This document shows, one piece after another, positions 1-8,816 of a DNA stretch of 64,000 nt. The position numbers were made by a program, and so were the translations under genes. Below the pieces are notes generated by a model, which saw only the letters and a program-made list of their open reading frames with translations, did not search any database and had not been told where the DNA came from. The stretch lies in contig NZ_VMOA01000012.1 of the NCBI RefSeq assembly GCF_020662345.1, positions 1-64,000 of the forward strand. Direction: 5' to 3'. The stretch comes from Methylobacterium sp. W2 (GTDB taxonomy: Bacteria; Pseudomonadota; Alphaproteobacteria; Rhizobiales; Beijerinckiaceae). Position 1 is the stretch's first letter; each line of letters opens with the position of its first letter.

Positions 1-269
1 CACACAGGACAACAAAAACAGACGATCACCCAGCCAATCAGCCGGATCATCCATCCGATCATCGTCCCGAAGACACAACAACCGCCCGCCGAACCGAAGT
101 CCCCGCTGGCCGCCGCCGATGAACAGGGATATACGGACCAGCTCAGCGGGCGTCAACCGCAAAAATCGAGGGATGGAGATTTCCCGAGCCGGCTCGTCAT
201 GGCGTCTCCCCTCCCCTGCGGTGTCCCCTATTCAGCACCATCCCTCGATTGGCCCAGTCAGGCGTTCGC
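1..269. other. Left edge, no gene assigned
   Basis: Two plus-strand frames are open from the first base (one to about base 122, one to about base 339), so the 3' end of a gene entering from outside the window is possible. Neither reading shows a recognisable domain, and the longer one runs antisense into the DUF3016 gene. I see no terminator or promoter that settles it. Confidence 0.3.
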
Positions 270-770
270 TCAGCGGCGGTTCGCGAAGCGCCGTTTTGCC
301 CATTCCCGGAGAACCTCGCGTTCGTAGGGAAAGCTGCCCGATTGCGCGGCGCGGGCACCGAACAGGAAGTTGATATCGCTGACCCGCTCCTCGTTCGACG
401 CAATACGCTGCCCCCGCTGGTTCAGCAGCGTGTAGCGCAGGCGAAAGGACGGCGGGGTCGCGTCGGTGACGACCCGCAGGCCGTAGGGAAGATTGGCGCC
501 CGGATTGGGGAAACCGGCCAGATCCACATCCAAGACATCGACCACCAGACGCTCGCCCGGGGCAAGGAAGGGTGACGCCGCCTGCTCCATCAACCGGCGT
601 AGCTCGGCCAGTGTCGCCTCGGGTCCGATGCCGGAACTGAACCGGTTGTTGGCGTCGACGTAACGGCCGGGCTCGATGAAGCGTATCTCCACCGATCCGC
701 CCGGCGCAGCGATCGCGGAGCCGGCAAAACCCACGAGGGCGAAGGCGAGTTGCAGGAGCGACGCGCGCAC
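270..770 (-). CDS. DUF3016 family exported protein
   Basis: A 166-residue protein with a clear N-terminal Sec signal peptide (hydrophobic residues 5-20, cleavage near the AIA-A site at about residue 22). The mature part starts with a strand like VEIRFIEPGRYVDA and continues with LRYTLLNQRG, which I recognise as the DUF3016 pattern; function in that family is unknown. It is probably periplasmic. The start lies 3 bases after the stop of the upstream DUF2244 gene, so the two are almost certainly co-transcribed on the minus strand. The C-terminus is arginine-rich. Confidence 0.75.
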   Translation of the reverse strand: MRASLLQLAFALVGFAGSAIAAPGGSVEIRFIEPGRYVDANNRFSSGIGPEATLAELRRLMEQAASPFLAPGERLVVDVLDVDLAGFPNPGANLPYGLRVVTDATPPSFRLRYTLLNQRGQRIASNEERVSDINFLFGARAAQSGSFPYEREVLREWAKRRFANRR

Positions 771-773
771 AGC

Positions 774-1295
774 TCAGTACCCCCTCTTCACATCCGCCAG
801 GGCCCGCGTCAGTCCCTCGGCGATCCGCTCGCGGACGGGGGGCGATGCATCGCGGGCCACCACCACGAATTCCCGGCGCGAGACCAGGGTCAGGGTCTGG
901 AGCCCGTATTCCTCGTCCTCGACCCTGGTCAGTTTCGTCCACAGGGGATTGAAGCGCCATTCGCGCCGCTCGCCAAGATGGGTCACGCGGGCGAGCGAAA
1001 CCTCGAGCGGCGAGATCATGACCTCCTCGAAGGAGCCCCCACGCTTCAGGCTTGTCGTCAACGCCACGTAGAGGGCGATCATATCGAGGCCGAAAAAGCC
1101 CGCCACCGGCCAGAACCCCGCCTGGACACAGGCAATCGAGGTCACCAGCGAGACAGCACCGCAGCCGATCATGACGTTGCGAAAGCCACGATAGGTCAGC
1201 GACTGATGCGGACGGATGGTCGCCTGAAAAACCGGGACGTCGATGCTGTTCGGGTCGAGCCCGTCGGGATGGGATGGGATCATGTCGCGAACCAT
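774..1295 (-). CDS. DUF2244 family membrane protein
   Basis: A 173-residue protein of the DUF2244 family. The N-terminal section carries TIRPHQSL, followed by two adjacent hydrophobic helices (about residues 48-85) and a C-terminal soluble domain with WRFNPLW and a basic RREFVVVAR segment, as is usual for this family of alphaproteobacterial inner-membrane proteins of unknown function. The frame extends upstream to base 1382, but that would overlap the divergent nth gene. ATG at 1295 is preceded by GGAGAG at 7 bases spacing, so I place the start there. It shares an operon with the DUF3016 gene. Confidence 0.75.
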   Translation of the reverse strand: MVRDMIPSHPDGLDPNSIDVPVFQATIRPHQSLTYRGFRNVMIGCGAVSLVTSIACVQAGFWPVAGFFGLDMIALYVALTTSLKRGGSFEEVMISPLEVSLARVTHLGERREWRFNPLWTKLTRVEDEEYGLQTLTLVSRREFVVVARDASPPVRERIAEGLTRALADVKRGY

Positions 1296-1330
1296 ATTGC
1301 CGCTCTCCAGGGGCCACATATAACCCACCG

Positions 1331-2110
1331 ATGAAGACCCGACAGTCGAAGCCCCCAAAGAAGTCCGCGACCGCGACGACATTGCCCGCTCCGAAGGCTC
1401 CCCGGGCAGCGAGGATCGACGCGACCATCGCCGCCCCCCTCGTCGCCGGGGTGGCGACGGCCCCCTCCCCTGTCGATGCCGCCACGGTCGCCGAGATCTT
1501 TTCGCGATTGCGTTCCGCCAACCCGGAGCCGAGGGCGGAACTCGACTATCTCAATCCGTTCACGCTGCTCGTCGCGGTGGTGCTGTCGGCCCAGGCCACC
1601 GACAGGAGCGTGAACCTCGCCACCGCGCCCCTCTTCGCCATCGCCGATACGCCGGCCGCAATGCTGGACGTGGGAGAGGAGCGGGTCCGCGACTTCATCC
1701 GCACCATCGGCCTGTTCAACACCAAGGCGAAGAACGTCATCGCCCTGTCCCGCATCCTGCTGGAGCAGCATGACGGGCAGGTCCCGGCCTCGCGCGAGCA
1801 TCTCGAGATCCTGCCGGGTGTCGGCACCAAGACCGCGAGCGTGGTGATGAACGTCGCGTTCGGCGTGCCCACCATCGCCGTCGACACCCATATCTTCCGG
1901 GTCTCGAACCGCATCCCCCTCGTGGTCGCGGCAACGACCGACAAGGTCCAGGCGGGGCTGGAGGCGATCGTGCCGGAGCCGTTCCGCCTGAACGCCCACC
2001 ATTGGCTGATCCTGTTCGGCCGCTACGTGTGCAAGGCGCGCAAGCCCGAATGCCCGACCTGCCTCATCGCCGATCTCTGCCGCTATCCGGACAAGACCGT
2101 CGCGGCCTGA
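1331..2110 (+). CDS. nth: Endonuclease III, DNA glycosylase/AP lyase
   Basis: Base-excision repair glycosylase that removes oxidised pyrimidines and cleaves the abasic site (family knowledge). The 259-residue product has the helix-hairpin-helix LPGVGTKTA with the catalytic lysine, the VDTHIFRVSNR motif with the catalytic aspartate, and a C-terminal 4Fe-4S loop with cysteines spaced C-x6-C-x2-C-x5-C (CKARKPECPTCLIADLC). The first 45 residues are an alanine/lysine-rich extension before the core. I start at MKTRQSK (1331); the frame opens earlier but would run into the divergent DUF2244 gene. Confidence 0.95.
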   Translation: MKTRQSKPPKKSATATTLPAPKAPRAARIDATIAAPLVAGVATAPSPVDAATVAEIFSRLRSANPEPRAELDYLNPFTLLVAVVLSAQATDRSVNLATAPLFAIADTPAAMLDVGEERVRDFIRTIGLFNTKAKNVIALSRILLEQHDGQVPASREHLEILPGVGTKTASVVMNVAFGVPTIAVDTHIFRVSNRIPLVVAATTDKVQAGLEAIVPEPFRLNAHHWLILFGRYVCKARKPECPTCLIADLCRYPDKTVAA

Positions 2111-2317
2111 CGAAATGGCGCTTACCCCGTCATGCATATCCGACTCGCCCCGCACGGCCGGGCTGCGGGCGGGTGCGTTGTACTGCAAACCCGCTTCGGG
2201 TAGTTTGCGCCACGGTCGTCGAGGCTTTCGACAAACGATGTGTTCTCGCGGCCCGGTCTCATCGAGACCGCCACGCCGCGGATTCCGCACATCGACTGTC
2301 CGAAGGAGTCACGGCCC

Positions 2318-3112
2318 ATGGACTTCCTCAAACCACGGTATACGCCTATGAACCGCCGCCGTCGCATCTACGAGGGCAAGGCGAAGGTCCTGTACGAGGG
2401 ACCCGAGCCGGGAACGCTCATCCAGCACTTCAAGGATGATGCCACCGCCTTCAACGCGCAGAAGCACGAGGTCATCGACGGCAAGGGTGTGCTGAACAAC
2501 CGGATCTCCGAGTTCGTGTTCCAGCACCTCAACGATATCGGCGTGCCGACCCACTTCATCCGCCGCCTCAACATGCGCGAGCAGCTGATCCGCGAAGTCG
2601 AGATCATCCCCCTCGAAGTGGTGGTGCGCAACGTCGCCGCCGGCTCGCTCGCCACCCGCCTCGGCCTCGAGGAAGGCACGCAGCTGCCGCGCTCGATCAT
2701 CGAGTTCTATTACAAGAACGACGCGCTCAACGACCCGATGGTGTCGGAAGAGCACATCACCGCCTTCGGCTGGGCGACCCCCCAGGAGATCGACGACATC
2801 ATGGCGCTCGCCATCCGCGTCAACGATTTCCTGTCGGGCCTCTTCCTCGGCGTCGGCATCCGTCTCGTGGACTTCAAGATCGAGACCGGCCGGCTCTGGG
2901 AAGGCGACCTGATGCGGATCGTCGTCGCCGACGAGATCTCCCCGGATTCGTGCCGCCTGTGGGACATCAAGAGCCAGGACAAGCTCGACAAGGACCGCTT
3001 CCGCAAGGATCTCGGCGGCCTGATCGAAGCCTACACGGAAGTGGCCAAGCGCCTCGGCATCATGTCCGAGAATGAGAAGGTCCAGTCCGGCGGGCCGCGC
3101 CTGGTTCAGTAG
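2318..3112 (+). CDS. purC: Phosphoribosylaminoimidazole-succinocarboxamide synthase
   Basis: SAICAR synthase, step 8 of de novo purine synthesis, joining CAIR and aspartate with ATP. The protein reads [18 protein letters not shown], then the nucleotide-binding [18 protein letters not shown], and [11 protein letters not shown], all standard PurC motifs. Two ATGs are possible: 2318, with GAAGGAG about 9 bases upstream, and 2348, which matches the usual family N-terminus. The ribosome site favours 2318 (264 residues). purS and purQ lie 7 kb downstream rather than adjacent. A strong hairpin terminator follows. Confidence 0.95.
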   Translation: MDFLKPRYTPMNRRRRIYEGKAKVLYEGPEPGTLIQHFKDDATAFNAQKHEVIDGKGVLNNRISEFVFQHLNDIGVPTHFIRRLNMREQLIREVEIIPLEVVVRNVAAGSLATRLGLEEGTQLPRSIIEFYYKNDALNDPMVSEEHITAFGWATPQEIDDIMALAIRVNDFLSGLFLGVGIRLVDFKIETGRLWEGDLMRIVVADEISPDSCRLWDIKSQDKLDKDRFRKDLGGLIEAYTEVAKRLGIMSENEKVQSGGPRLVQ

Positions 3113-3130
3113 AAGACGTCACCAAGACGA

Positions 3131-3173
3131 CATGAAAAAGGGGCCCCGCGCAAGCGGTGGCCCCTTTTTCATG
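3131..3173. terminator. Bidirectional intrinsic terminator
   Basis: A perfect 15-base inverted repeat (3131-3145 against 3159-3173) with A-run and T-run on its outer arms and an inner CCGC-GCAA-GCGG helix. It sits between the convergent stops of purC (3112) and the minus-strand exported protein (3203), so it should serve both. Confidence 0.85.
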
Positions 3174-3202
3174 CGCTAACGACGGGAGCGCGTGGCGGAA
3201 AG

Positions 3203-3853
3203 CTATTGCGACGCCTCGGGGGCCGCCTCTGCGGGGGCGGCGGCACTGGCCGGAGCGGGCTTGCGCTTGCGCTTCACCGCGGCCTTGCCGGGCGCTCCGT
3301 GCAGCGAGACGCCGATCTCGTAGCTCTCGCTCAAGGGGCGCGGCACCACGAGGTTCTCCTCGATCACCGAGAACAGACCCTGCGCCTCGCCCGGTCCGAT
3401 CGACACCGCCACCTTGCGCGCCCGCGCGACGATGGTCTGGTCGCCGGCCTTGATCGTGAAATAGACCGGGGCCTCGAACCGCCCGGGCCGTCCCTGGGGT
3501 CCCAGCAGCACCTGCCCCTCGACGCCCACCTTCACGCTCACCGAGCCATCGGCCAAGCGCACGCATTCGCGGGCGAGACGCCCGAGGGTGATCTGGCTGC
3601 GCAAGCTGGCATTGTCGTCGGCCCGGCCACCGTAGCTGCGCAGGGCGGCGCCGTTCTCCGCGACATCGACCGTGGGGCAGTAGACTTCGCCGAGATCGGC
3701 GGGCTGCGACGGCGGAACCGTGGTCCCGCCGTATTTCAGCATGTTGGTGAACCAGTTGCCGTCCTCGGCCAGGGCCGCCCGGGGCATCATGGCCGCCAAG
3801 GGAAGGAATCCCGCCATCAGGGCGATTCCGACCGTTATCGCGCGTGTCCGCAT
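3203..3853 (-). CDS. Hypothetical exported protein
   Basis: A 216-residue protein that I do not recognise. It has a signal peptide (MRTRAIT then a hydrophobic stretch to about residue 28, ending ALA-E). The mature domain has a pair of cysteines about 45 residues apart (EVYCPTVDV and ARECVRLADG) and a beta-rich middle. The last 30 residues are lysine-, alanine- and proline-rich. It lies downstream of the IalB gene with 44 bases between them and is probably in the same transcript. The frame is open far upstream over IalB, but ATG at 3853 with the signal peptide is the sensible start. Confidence 0.7.
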   Translation of the reverse strand: MRTRAITVGIALMAGFLPLAAMMPRAALAEDGNWFTNMLKYGGTTVPPSQPADLGEVYCPTVDVAENGAALRSYGGRADDNASLRSQITLGRLARECVRLADGSVSVKVGVEGQVLLGPQGRPGRFEAPVYFTIKAGDQTIVARARKVAVSIGPGEAQGLFSVIEENLVVPRPLSESYEIGVSLHGAPGKAAVKRKRKPAPASAAAPAEAAPEASQ

Positions 3854-3897
3854 CCTTTGATCCCGCTGAACCTCCGGCGCGGGGCGCCGGAACAGGC

Positions 3898-4470
3898 CTA
3901 TTTCAAGCTGGAGAACCCGTCGCCGAAGCCCTTCATCGAGAGGGGGATGCCGACCCCCTCCTCCGGAGTCTGGAACACGATGAACGTGGCCTGCACCCCG
4001 GCGCTGAACTGCTTGACGAGGTTGTCGTCCATGACCACCTCGGCGACGCAGCCGGTGGTGAGGCAGCGCACGAACCCGGCCCGGCCGACATCGGTCTTGT
4101 CGATCTTCAGGCCGAGGCCGGAGGGCAGCAGAACGCCCAGCGGCGCCACCACGCGCAGCAGGTAGCCGCGATTGTCCGCCGTCTTGAGGACGATGACGAC
4201 GAGGGTGAGGTTGGGCCGGTCCTCGGCGGCGAGGTATTGCACCAGGGCGCATTGCTCGGCCTTCGCCCCGGCCGGCGTCTCGCAGCGGAGCTGCCAGTCC
4301 CCGAACGTGTTGCGCACCATGCCCTGCGCCTCGGCGCGCCCGCCGCCGGCGAGCCCCGCGCCGACGAGTGCCGCCATGCAGACCAGACCGATCCGCGCCG
4401 AACGCCCGAGAGAGGTTGCCCGATCCTCGGCGACCCGCCTCGCACGCCCCAGCCTTGCTCGAAAACCCAC
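3898..4470 (-). CDS. Invasion-associated locus B (IalB) family protein
   Basis: A 190-residue exported protein. After a long basic N-terminus and a hydrophobic segment ending AEAQG (about residue 49), the mature part begins with FGDWQLRCE, continues with CALVQYL, and ends with FVRCLTTGCVAEVVMDD and a final GFGDGF. These are the hallmarks of the IalB family (periplasmic, named from Bartonella; molecular role unclear). Four cysteines suggest disulphides. The first 25 residues before the signal helix are unusual, so the true start could be further in. Likely heads a two-gene operon with the exported protein at 3203-3853. Confidence 0.8.
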   Translation of the reverse strand: MGFRARLGRARRVAEDRATSLGRSARIGLVCMAALVGAGLAGGGRAEAQGMVRNTFGDWQLRCETPAGAKAEQCALVQYLAAEDRPNLTLVVIVLKTADNRGYLLRVVAPLGVLLPSGLGLKIDKTDVGRAGFVRCLTTGCVAEVVMDDNLVKQFSAGVQATFIVFQTPEEGVGIPLSMKGFGDGFSSLK

Positions 4471-4631
4471 GCGCCGATCCCTCTCGCCTCACCCCTCATG
4501 GCCAGGGGTACCCGATGAAACCCGCGGTGTTCCGACCATGCGCGGCTATTCTGTGTCAAGCGTGACCACTAGTTTACCCTCACGGACTATCGTTACCCCG
4601 CATGACGCCCTAGTTCAGGGAGTAAAGCCCC

Positions 4632-5030
4632 ATGCGCCAACGGATCGAGCCCATGCGATATCCTGCTACCGCCGCGTTCCTGATCCTCGCCGGGATCGCT
4701 CCCGCCTCGGCTCAGTCCCTGCCCGTCGGCGAGACCACCTATGTCGAGCGGTCGCTCAACCGCGACGGACCGCTCGTGGTCGAACACCGGCCGATCCGGC
4801 GCATGCCGGGGGGCCGGGTCAATTCCAATTCGGCCGAGATCGCCGGTTTCTGCCGCGATGGCGGATATGTCCGCCGCCTCGACGAGTTCGGCAACCCGAC
4901 GATCCTGCGCCAGCGCGAGGTCTGCGACAGCGTCGCGCCCCGCACGATGCGGCCCGGCGATGTGGACGCCCGTCCGACCTGGCCGGCCGAGCGGGTAGCG
5001 CGGGACCGGGTCCTGCGCGCACGCGGCTAA
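4632..5030 (+). CDS. Hypothetical exported protein
   Basis: A 132-residue protein with a signal peptide (hydrophobic residues 10-25, ASA-Q cleavage site). The mature part is hydrophilic, with two cysteines (GFCRDGG and REVCDSV) that may pair. I do not recognise the family. ATG at 4632 is used; a second ATG seven codons later would also leave a complete signal peptide. The last seven codons and the stop are duplicated immediately downstream. Confidence 0.6.
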   Translation: MRQRIEPMRYPATAAFLILAGIAPASAQSLPVGETTYVERSLNRDGPLVVEHRPIRRMPGGRVNSNSAEIAGFCRDGGYVRRLDEFGNPTILRQREVCDSVAPRTMRPGDVDARPTWPAERVARDRVLRARG

Positions 5031-5053
5031 AGGTCCTGCGCGCACGCGGCTAA
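5009..5053 (+). repeat. 22-bp tandem duplication spanning a stop codon
   Basis: The 22 bases at 5009-5030, which end in the TAA of the exported-protein gene, are repeated exactly at 5032-5053 with one base between. The second copy is downstream of the stop and does not change the protein. Confidence 0.9.
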
Positions 5054-5076
5054 GGCGGAAAAACCCGGCCCCTGCC

Positions 5077-5811
5077 TCAGCCGTAGCGGTGGAGGCTGGC
5101 GCCGTTGCGCTTGAGCCAGCGCTCCGCCTCGTCCACATGCGGGCACAGGGATTCCACCAGCGACCAGAACCGCTGGGAATGGTTCATCTCGCGCAGATGC
5201 GCCATCTCGTGCGCCACGAGGTAATCGAGCACCAGGGGCGGCGCGAGGATCAGGCGCCAGGAGAAGTTCAGCTCGCCGCGCGCGGTGCAAGAGCCCCAGC
5301 GCGAGCGAGTATCGCGGATGGTGATCCGTTTCGGGCCCTGACCCAGCTTGCTCGTATAGACCGACACCGCCTGGGCGAGATCCTTGCGGACCTCCCGCTC
5401 CAGGAAGTCCCTGACCCGGCGCGGCAGGTGGGGCGCCTCGCACGCCACGGAGAGGACCGGCCCGCCCTCCTCTTCCGTCACCAGGGTCACGCCGCCGCGC
5501 TCGCTCCGGTGGACGATGCGATGCCCGACACCGCGCAGGGGGAGTTCGGCCCCCGCCTCGAACGCCACGCGATCCGGAACCTTGGCGAGCCGCATGGCGA
5601 TCCAGCCGCCATGGCTGACCGCGAAGGTGCGGGCGACCGCCAGGGACGTGCGGGCGGGCAGGGTCATCACCACCTCGCCGGTGGCGCTCGATACGCGCAG
5701 GGTCAGCCTGCGGGCCGCCGGGCGGCGGCGCAGGGCGACGCGGAGCTTCACGCCCTCGTGCAGGATATCGATATGGTCGGGATCGGACCCACGCAGCAGG
5801 GCGACTCTCAT
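5077..5811 (-). CDS. YgjP-type (DUF45/M48-like) metallopeptidase
   Basis: A 244-residue cytoplasmic protein. The C-terminal third has the SprT/YgjP zinc site: DYLVAHEMAHLREMNHSQRFW gives HExxH plus a third histidine, preceded by RSRWGSCTARGELNFSWRL, the conserved WGSC segment of YgjP. The N-terminal half matches the DUF45 head (VSSATGEVVMTLP, HGGWIAMRL). The family is predicted to be metal-dependent proteases; substrates are not established. It ends convergently with the preceding plus-strand gene. Confidence 0.85.
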   Translation of the reverse strand: MRVALLRGSDPDHIDILHEGVKLRVALRRRPAARRLTLRVSSATGEVVMTLPARTSLAVARTFAVSHGGWIAMRLAKVPDRVAFEAGAELPLRGVGHRIVHRSERGGVTLVTEEEGGPVLSVACEAPHLPRRVRDFLEREVRKDLAQAVSVYTSKLGQGPKRITIRDTRSRWGSCTARGELNFSWRLILAPPLVLDYLVAHEMAHLREMNHSQRFWSLVESLCPHVDEAERWLKRNGASLHRYG

Positions 5812-5893
5812 GAGACCAGCTTAGCGGCAGCCTACCGCCGCCGCCATCGGCGCAGGAGTCACGTCCAGAACTTTCGCGGGGTCCGATTCCGCA

Positions 5894-7162
5894 CTACGCC
5901 GCCGGGCGTTGCTCCAGAGCCGGCAAAGCCTGCATCTCGCGGATGAAGGAGGCGATCCGCGGGGCGATGACCGTGCGATAGCGCGAGCCGTTGAACACCC
6001 CGTAATGGCCGACGCGCTCCTGCAGGTGATAGGCCTTGCGCTCGGGCGGCAGGTTCGGGGTCAGGTCGAGGGAGGCCTTGGTCTGACCGACGCCGGAAAT
6101 GTCGTCGTTCTCGCCCTCGATGGCGAGGATCGCGCAGCTCCGGATCGCGGAGAGGTCCACCCGCTCGCCGCGATGGCGCATCTCGCCCTTGGGCAGGGCG
6201 TGGTCGACGAAGACGGTCTTGATCGTCTGCAGGTAAAATTCCGCCGTGAGATCCATCACCGCGAGATACTCGTCGTAGAATTCCCGGTGCTTCTCGGCGG
6301 AATCGCCGTCGCCGGTGACGAGATGGTCGAACATCTCGGTATGGGCGTTGACGTGGCGATCGAGATTCATCGCCATGAAGCCGCCGAGCTGGAAGAAGCC
6401 CGGATAGACGCTGCGCAGAGCGCCGGGATACGCCAGCGGGACGATGGTGATGCAATTCCGCTCGAACCATGCGGTGCCGCGCTCTTGCGCCAGACAATTC
6501 ACGGCGGTCGGCGAGCGACGGGTATCGATGGGGCCGCCCATCAGGGTCATCGAGCGCGGCACCGGCGCCGTGCCCTGCGCCTCCATCAATGCCACCGTGG
6601 CCAGAACCGGCACGGCCGGCTGGCACACGGCCATGACGTGCAGGTCCGGACCGAGGGCGACGAAGATCTCCTTCAGGTAATCGATATAGGTGTCGAGATC
6701 GAACCGCCCGTCGGTGATCGGCACAAGGCGCGCATCGGCCCAATCGGTGATGAAGACCTGATGATTGGGGAGCATCGCCTCCACGGTGCCGCGCAGGAGC
6801 GTGGCATAGTGGCCCGACATCGGCGCCACGATTAGGAGCTTGGGCTGCGGCTCGGAGGGACCGCGCGCGAAAGAGCGGTCGAAGGTCACGACCCGGCAGA
6901 ACGGCTTCTCCCACACCACCCGTTCGCTGACCGGCACCCTCAATCCGTCGATCCAGGTTCCGGTGAAGCCGAAGGCCGGCTTGGCGTAGCGCCGGGTTCC
7001 GCGCTCGAACATCTCGCAGGCCGCGGCCATGGACTTCGCATAAGGCGAGTAGGCGAGCGGATTGGCGGGATTCTGCAGGCTGTGCTTGACCATGTCCGCC
7101 GCGAGGCGCGCCGGCGCCGTCATCATGCGGCCGAACTCGTACCAGGTGTAGGCCAAGCTCAT
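5894..7162 (-). CDS. phaZ: Intracellular polyhydroxybutyrate depolymerase
   Basis: A 422-residue alpha/beta hydrolase of the intracellular PHB depolymerase family, acting on stored PHB granules. The nucleophile elbow reads HVMAVCQPAVP with Cys180 in place of the usual serine, as in the Ralstonia PhaZ1 group. A C-terminal RVGHYGVFNG supplies the catalytic histidine and IEGENDDISG lies in the usual acidic region. No signal peptide. The frame stays open 1.5 kb upstream over the antisense kinase gene, but MSLAYTWYEF at 7162 is the usual family start. It is divergent from regB. Confidence 0.9.
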   Translation of the reverse strand: MSLAYTWYEFGRMMTAPARLAADMVKHSLQNPANPLAYSPYAKSMAAACEMFERGTRRYAKPAFGFTGTWIDGLRVPVSERVVWEKPFCRVVTFDRSFARGPSEPQPKLLIVAPMSGHYATLLRGTVEAMLPNHQVFITDWADARLVPITDGRFDLDTYIDYLKEIFVALGPDLHVMAVCQPAVPVLATVALMEAQGTAPVPRSMTLMGGPIDTRRSPTAVNCLAQERGTAWFERNCITIVPLAYPGALRSVYPGFFQLGGFMAMNLDRHVNAHTEMFDHLVTGDGDSAEKHREFYDEYLAVMDLTAEFYLQTIKTVFVDHALPKGEMRHRGERVDLSAIRSCAILAIEGENDDISGVGQTKASLDLTPNLPPERKAYHLQERVGHYGVFNGSRYRTVIAPRIASFIREMQALPALEQRPAA

Positions 7163-7390
7163 ATCCGCCCCTCCCCTGTCGTCCCGCGCTTCGCCATTCC
7201 GGGCGATCGAACGCGGTAGAAAACGCCGCGCCTCCGGAAACGTTCGGCTCCAGACGTCGCGCACGACAAATATGCGCAAGGCGAAACCACGAAATGCGGA
7301 CACACGAAAGGATGCGGAGTGCGCAAGGATAGGCGCAATCGGCGGGCGAAGCATGGATTCCGAGCCGCCGAGCACTATCGTTGAGCGGAC

Positions 7391-8776
7391 ATGATCGACA
7401 TGAGCACCAATGGCTTCGTTCGCGATGCCCGGCATCTCCGGCTCGACACGTTCGTGCGCCTGCGCTGGCTCGCGATCACCGGGCAGAGCGCGGCTGTCGT
7501 CGGCGCGCAGTTCGGCCTCGGCCTGCCCCTGCCCTTCGGCTGGTGCTTCCTCGTCATCGCGGCGTCGTCCTGGCTGAACCTCGCCCTGCGGATCCGGTTT
7601 CCCGCGAGCTACCGCCTCAGCGATGATTCGGCGGCCCTGCTCCTCGCCTTCGACATCATCCAGCTCGCCGCCCTCCTCTTCCTCACCGGCGGCCTGCAGA
7701 ATCCGTTCTCGCTGCTCTTCCTCGCCCCGGTGCTGATCTCGGCCACGGCCCTGCCCCCGGAGCGGACCCTGGCCCTGGGGCTCCTGGCGGTGGGGCTCGC
7801 GACCATGCTGGCCCTGATCCACCGGCCGCTGCCGTGGTTCGCGGACGGGCGGCTCGAACTCCCGTTCCTCTACGTCTCGGGGGTGTGGACGGCGATCCTC
7901 CTCGGCACCGCCTTCACCGGGGTCTATGCCTGGAAGGTCGCCGACGAGACCCGGCAGCTCGCCCAGGCCCTCGCGGCCACGGAACTCGTGCTGGCACGCG
8001 AGCAGCACCTGTCGCAGCTCGACGGGCTGGCGGCGGCGGCGGCGCATGAACTCGGCACGCCGCTGGGTACGATCATGCTCGTCACCAAGGAACTCACCCG
8101 CCAGCTCGCCCCGACGGCCTCGCCCGCCGTGAAGGACGACCTCGACCTCCTGCGCGACCAGGTCGACCGCTGCCGCGGCATCCTGTCGAAGCTGACGTCC
8201 CTCGACGGAGACGAAGCCGGCATCCTCCAGACCGTGACCCTGAGCCATCTCGTGGAGGAGCTGGTGGCGCCCCAGCGCGCCATGGGCATCGCACTCGACG
8301 TCACCAGTCGGGGCGACGGCATCGAGCCGGCGTGCCGGCGCAATCCGGGAGTGCTGTTCGGCCTCGCCAACATCGTCGATAACGCCGTGGACTTCGCCAC
8401 CAGCCGCGTCGTCATCGAGGCGCGCTGGACCGCCGAGCGGGTTTCCCTCGAGATCAGCGACGACGGCCCCGGCTTCTCCAGCGAGATCCTGCTGCGGGCG
8501 GGCGAGCCCTACGTCACCACCCGCAGCCCCGATAAAACGCGCGGCGGAAACAGCGTCGGCGCCGGCCTCGGCCTCGGTCTGTTCATCGCAAAGACGCTGA
8601 TCGAACGCTCCGGCGCGCAGCTTACGCTCTCCAACGTTTCGGGCCACCAAGCAACCGGAGCGGTGGTCCGCGTATCCTGGGCGCGCCACATCTTCGAGCG
8701 GGACACGCTTCCCCGGCGCGGCACGGAATTCAACACCGAGGTGCCCCTGACCGAACGCAGTCCGGCGCCTATATAA
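7391..8776 (+). CDS. regB: Redox sensor histidine kinase RegB/ActS/PrrB
   Basis: A 461-residue membrane kinase that senses respiratory redox state and phosphorylates RegA. The N-terminal third has about six membrane helices, including the quinone-binding heptapeptide GGLQNPF at residues 100-106. The phospho-acceptor is His219 in AAAAHELGTPLG. Cys261 in QVDRCRGIL corresponds to the redox-active cysteine described in Rhodobacter RegB. The ATPase domain shows NIVDNAVDFA, DDGPGF and GLGLGLFIAKTLIE. The response regulator gene follows 40 bases downstream. ATG at 7400 is an alternative start. Confidence 0.93.
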   Translation: MIDMSTNGFVRDARHLRLDTFVRLRWLAITGQSAAVVGAQFGLGLPLPFGWCFLVIAASSWLNLALRIRFPASYRLSDDSAALLLAFDIIQLAALLFLTGGLQNPFSLLFLAPVLISATALPPERTLALGLLAVGLATMLALIHRPLPWFADGRLELPFLYVSGVWTAILLGTAFTGVYAWKVADETRQLAQALAATELVLAREQHLSQLDGLAAAAAHELGTPLGTIMLVTKELTRQLAPTASPAVKDDLDLLRDQVDRCRGILSKLTSLDGDEAGILQTVTLSHLVEELVAPQRAMGIALDVTSRGDGIEPACRRNPGVLFGLANIVDNAVDFATSRVVIEARWTAERVSLEISDDGPGFSSEILLRAGEPYVTTRSPDKTRGGNSVGAGLGLGLFIAKTLIERSGAQLTLSNVSGHQATGAVVRVSWARHIFERDTLPRRGTEFNTEVPLTERSPAPI

Positions 8777-8816
8777 GTTGCCAACAACTCGGTTTTGGAA
8801 AATGGAGGAGCGTCGG

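Noticed and set aside
232..1521. A 429-codon minus-strand frame at the left edge
   Set aside because: Overlaps DUF3016, DUF2244 and the start of nth in other frames, and its translation shows no conserved motif.
5077..5811. SprT-like DNA-protein crosslink protease
   Set aside because: The zinc site alone would allow it, but the N-terminal DUF45 half and WGSC segment fit YgjP better.
5894..8689. A 931-codon minus-strand frame through phaZ and across regB
   Set aside because: Only the last 422 codons match PhaZ. The upstream part is the antisense of regB and is low-complexity charged sequence typical of GC-rich shadow frames.
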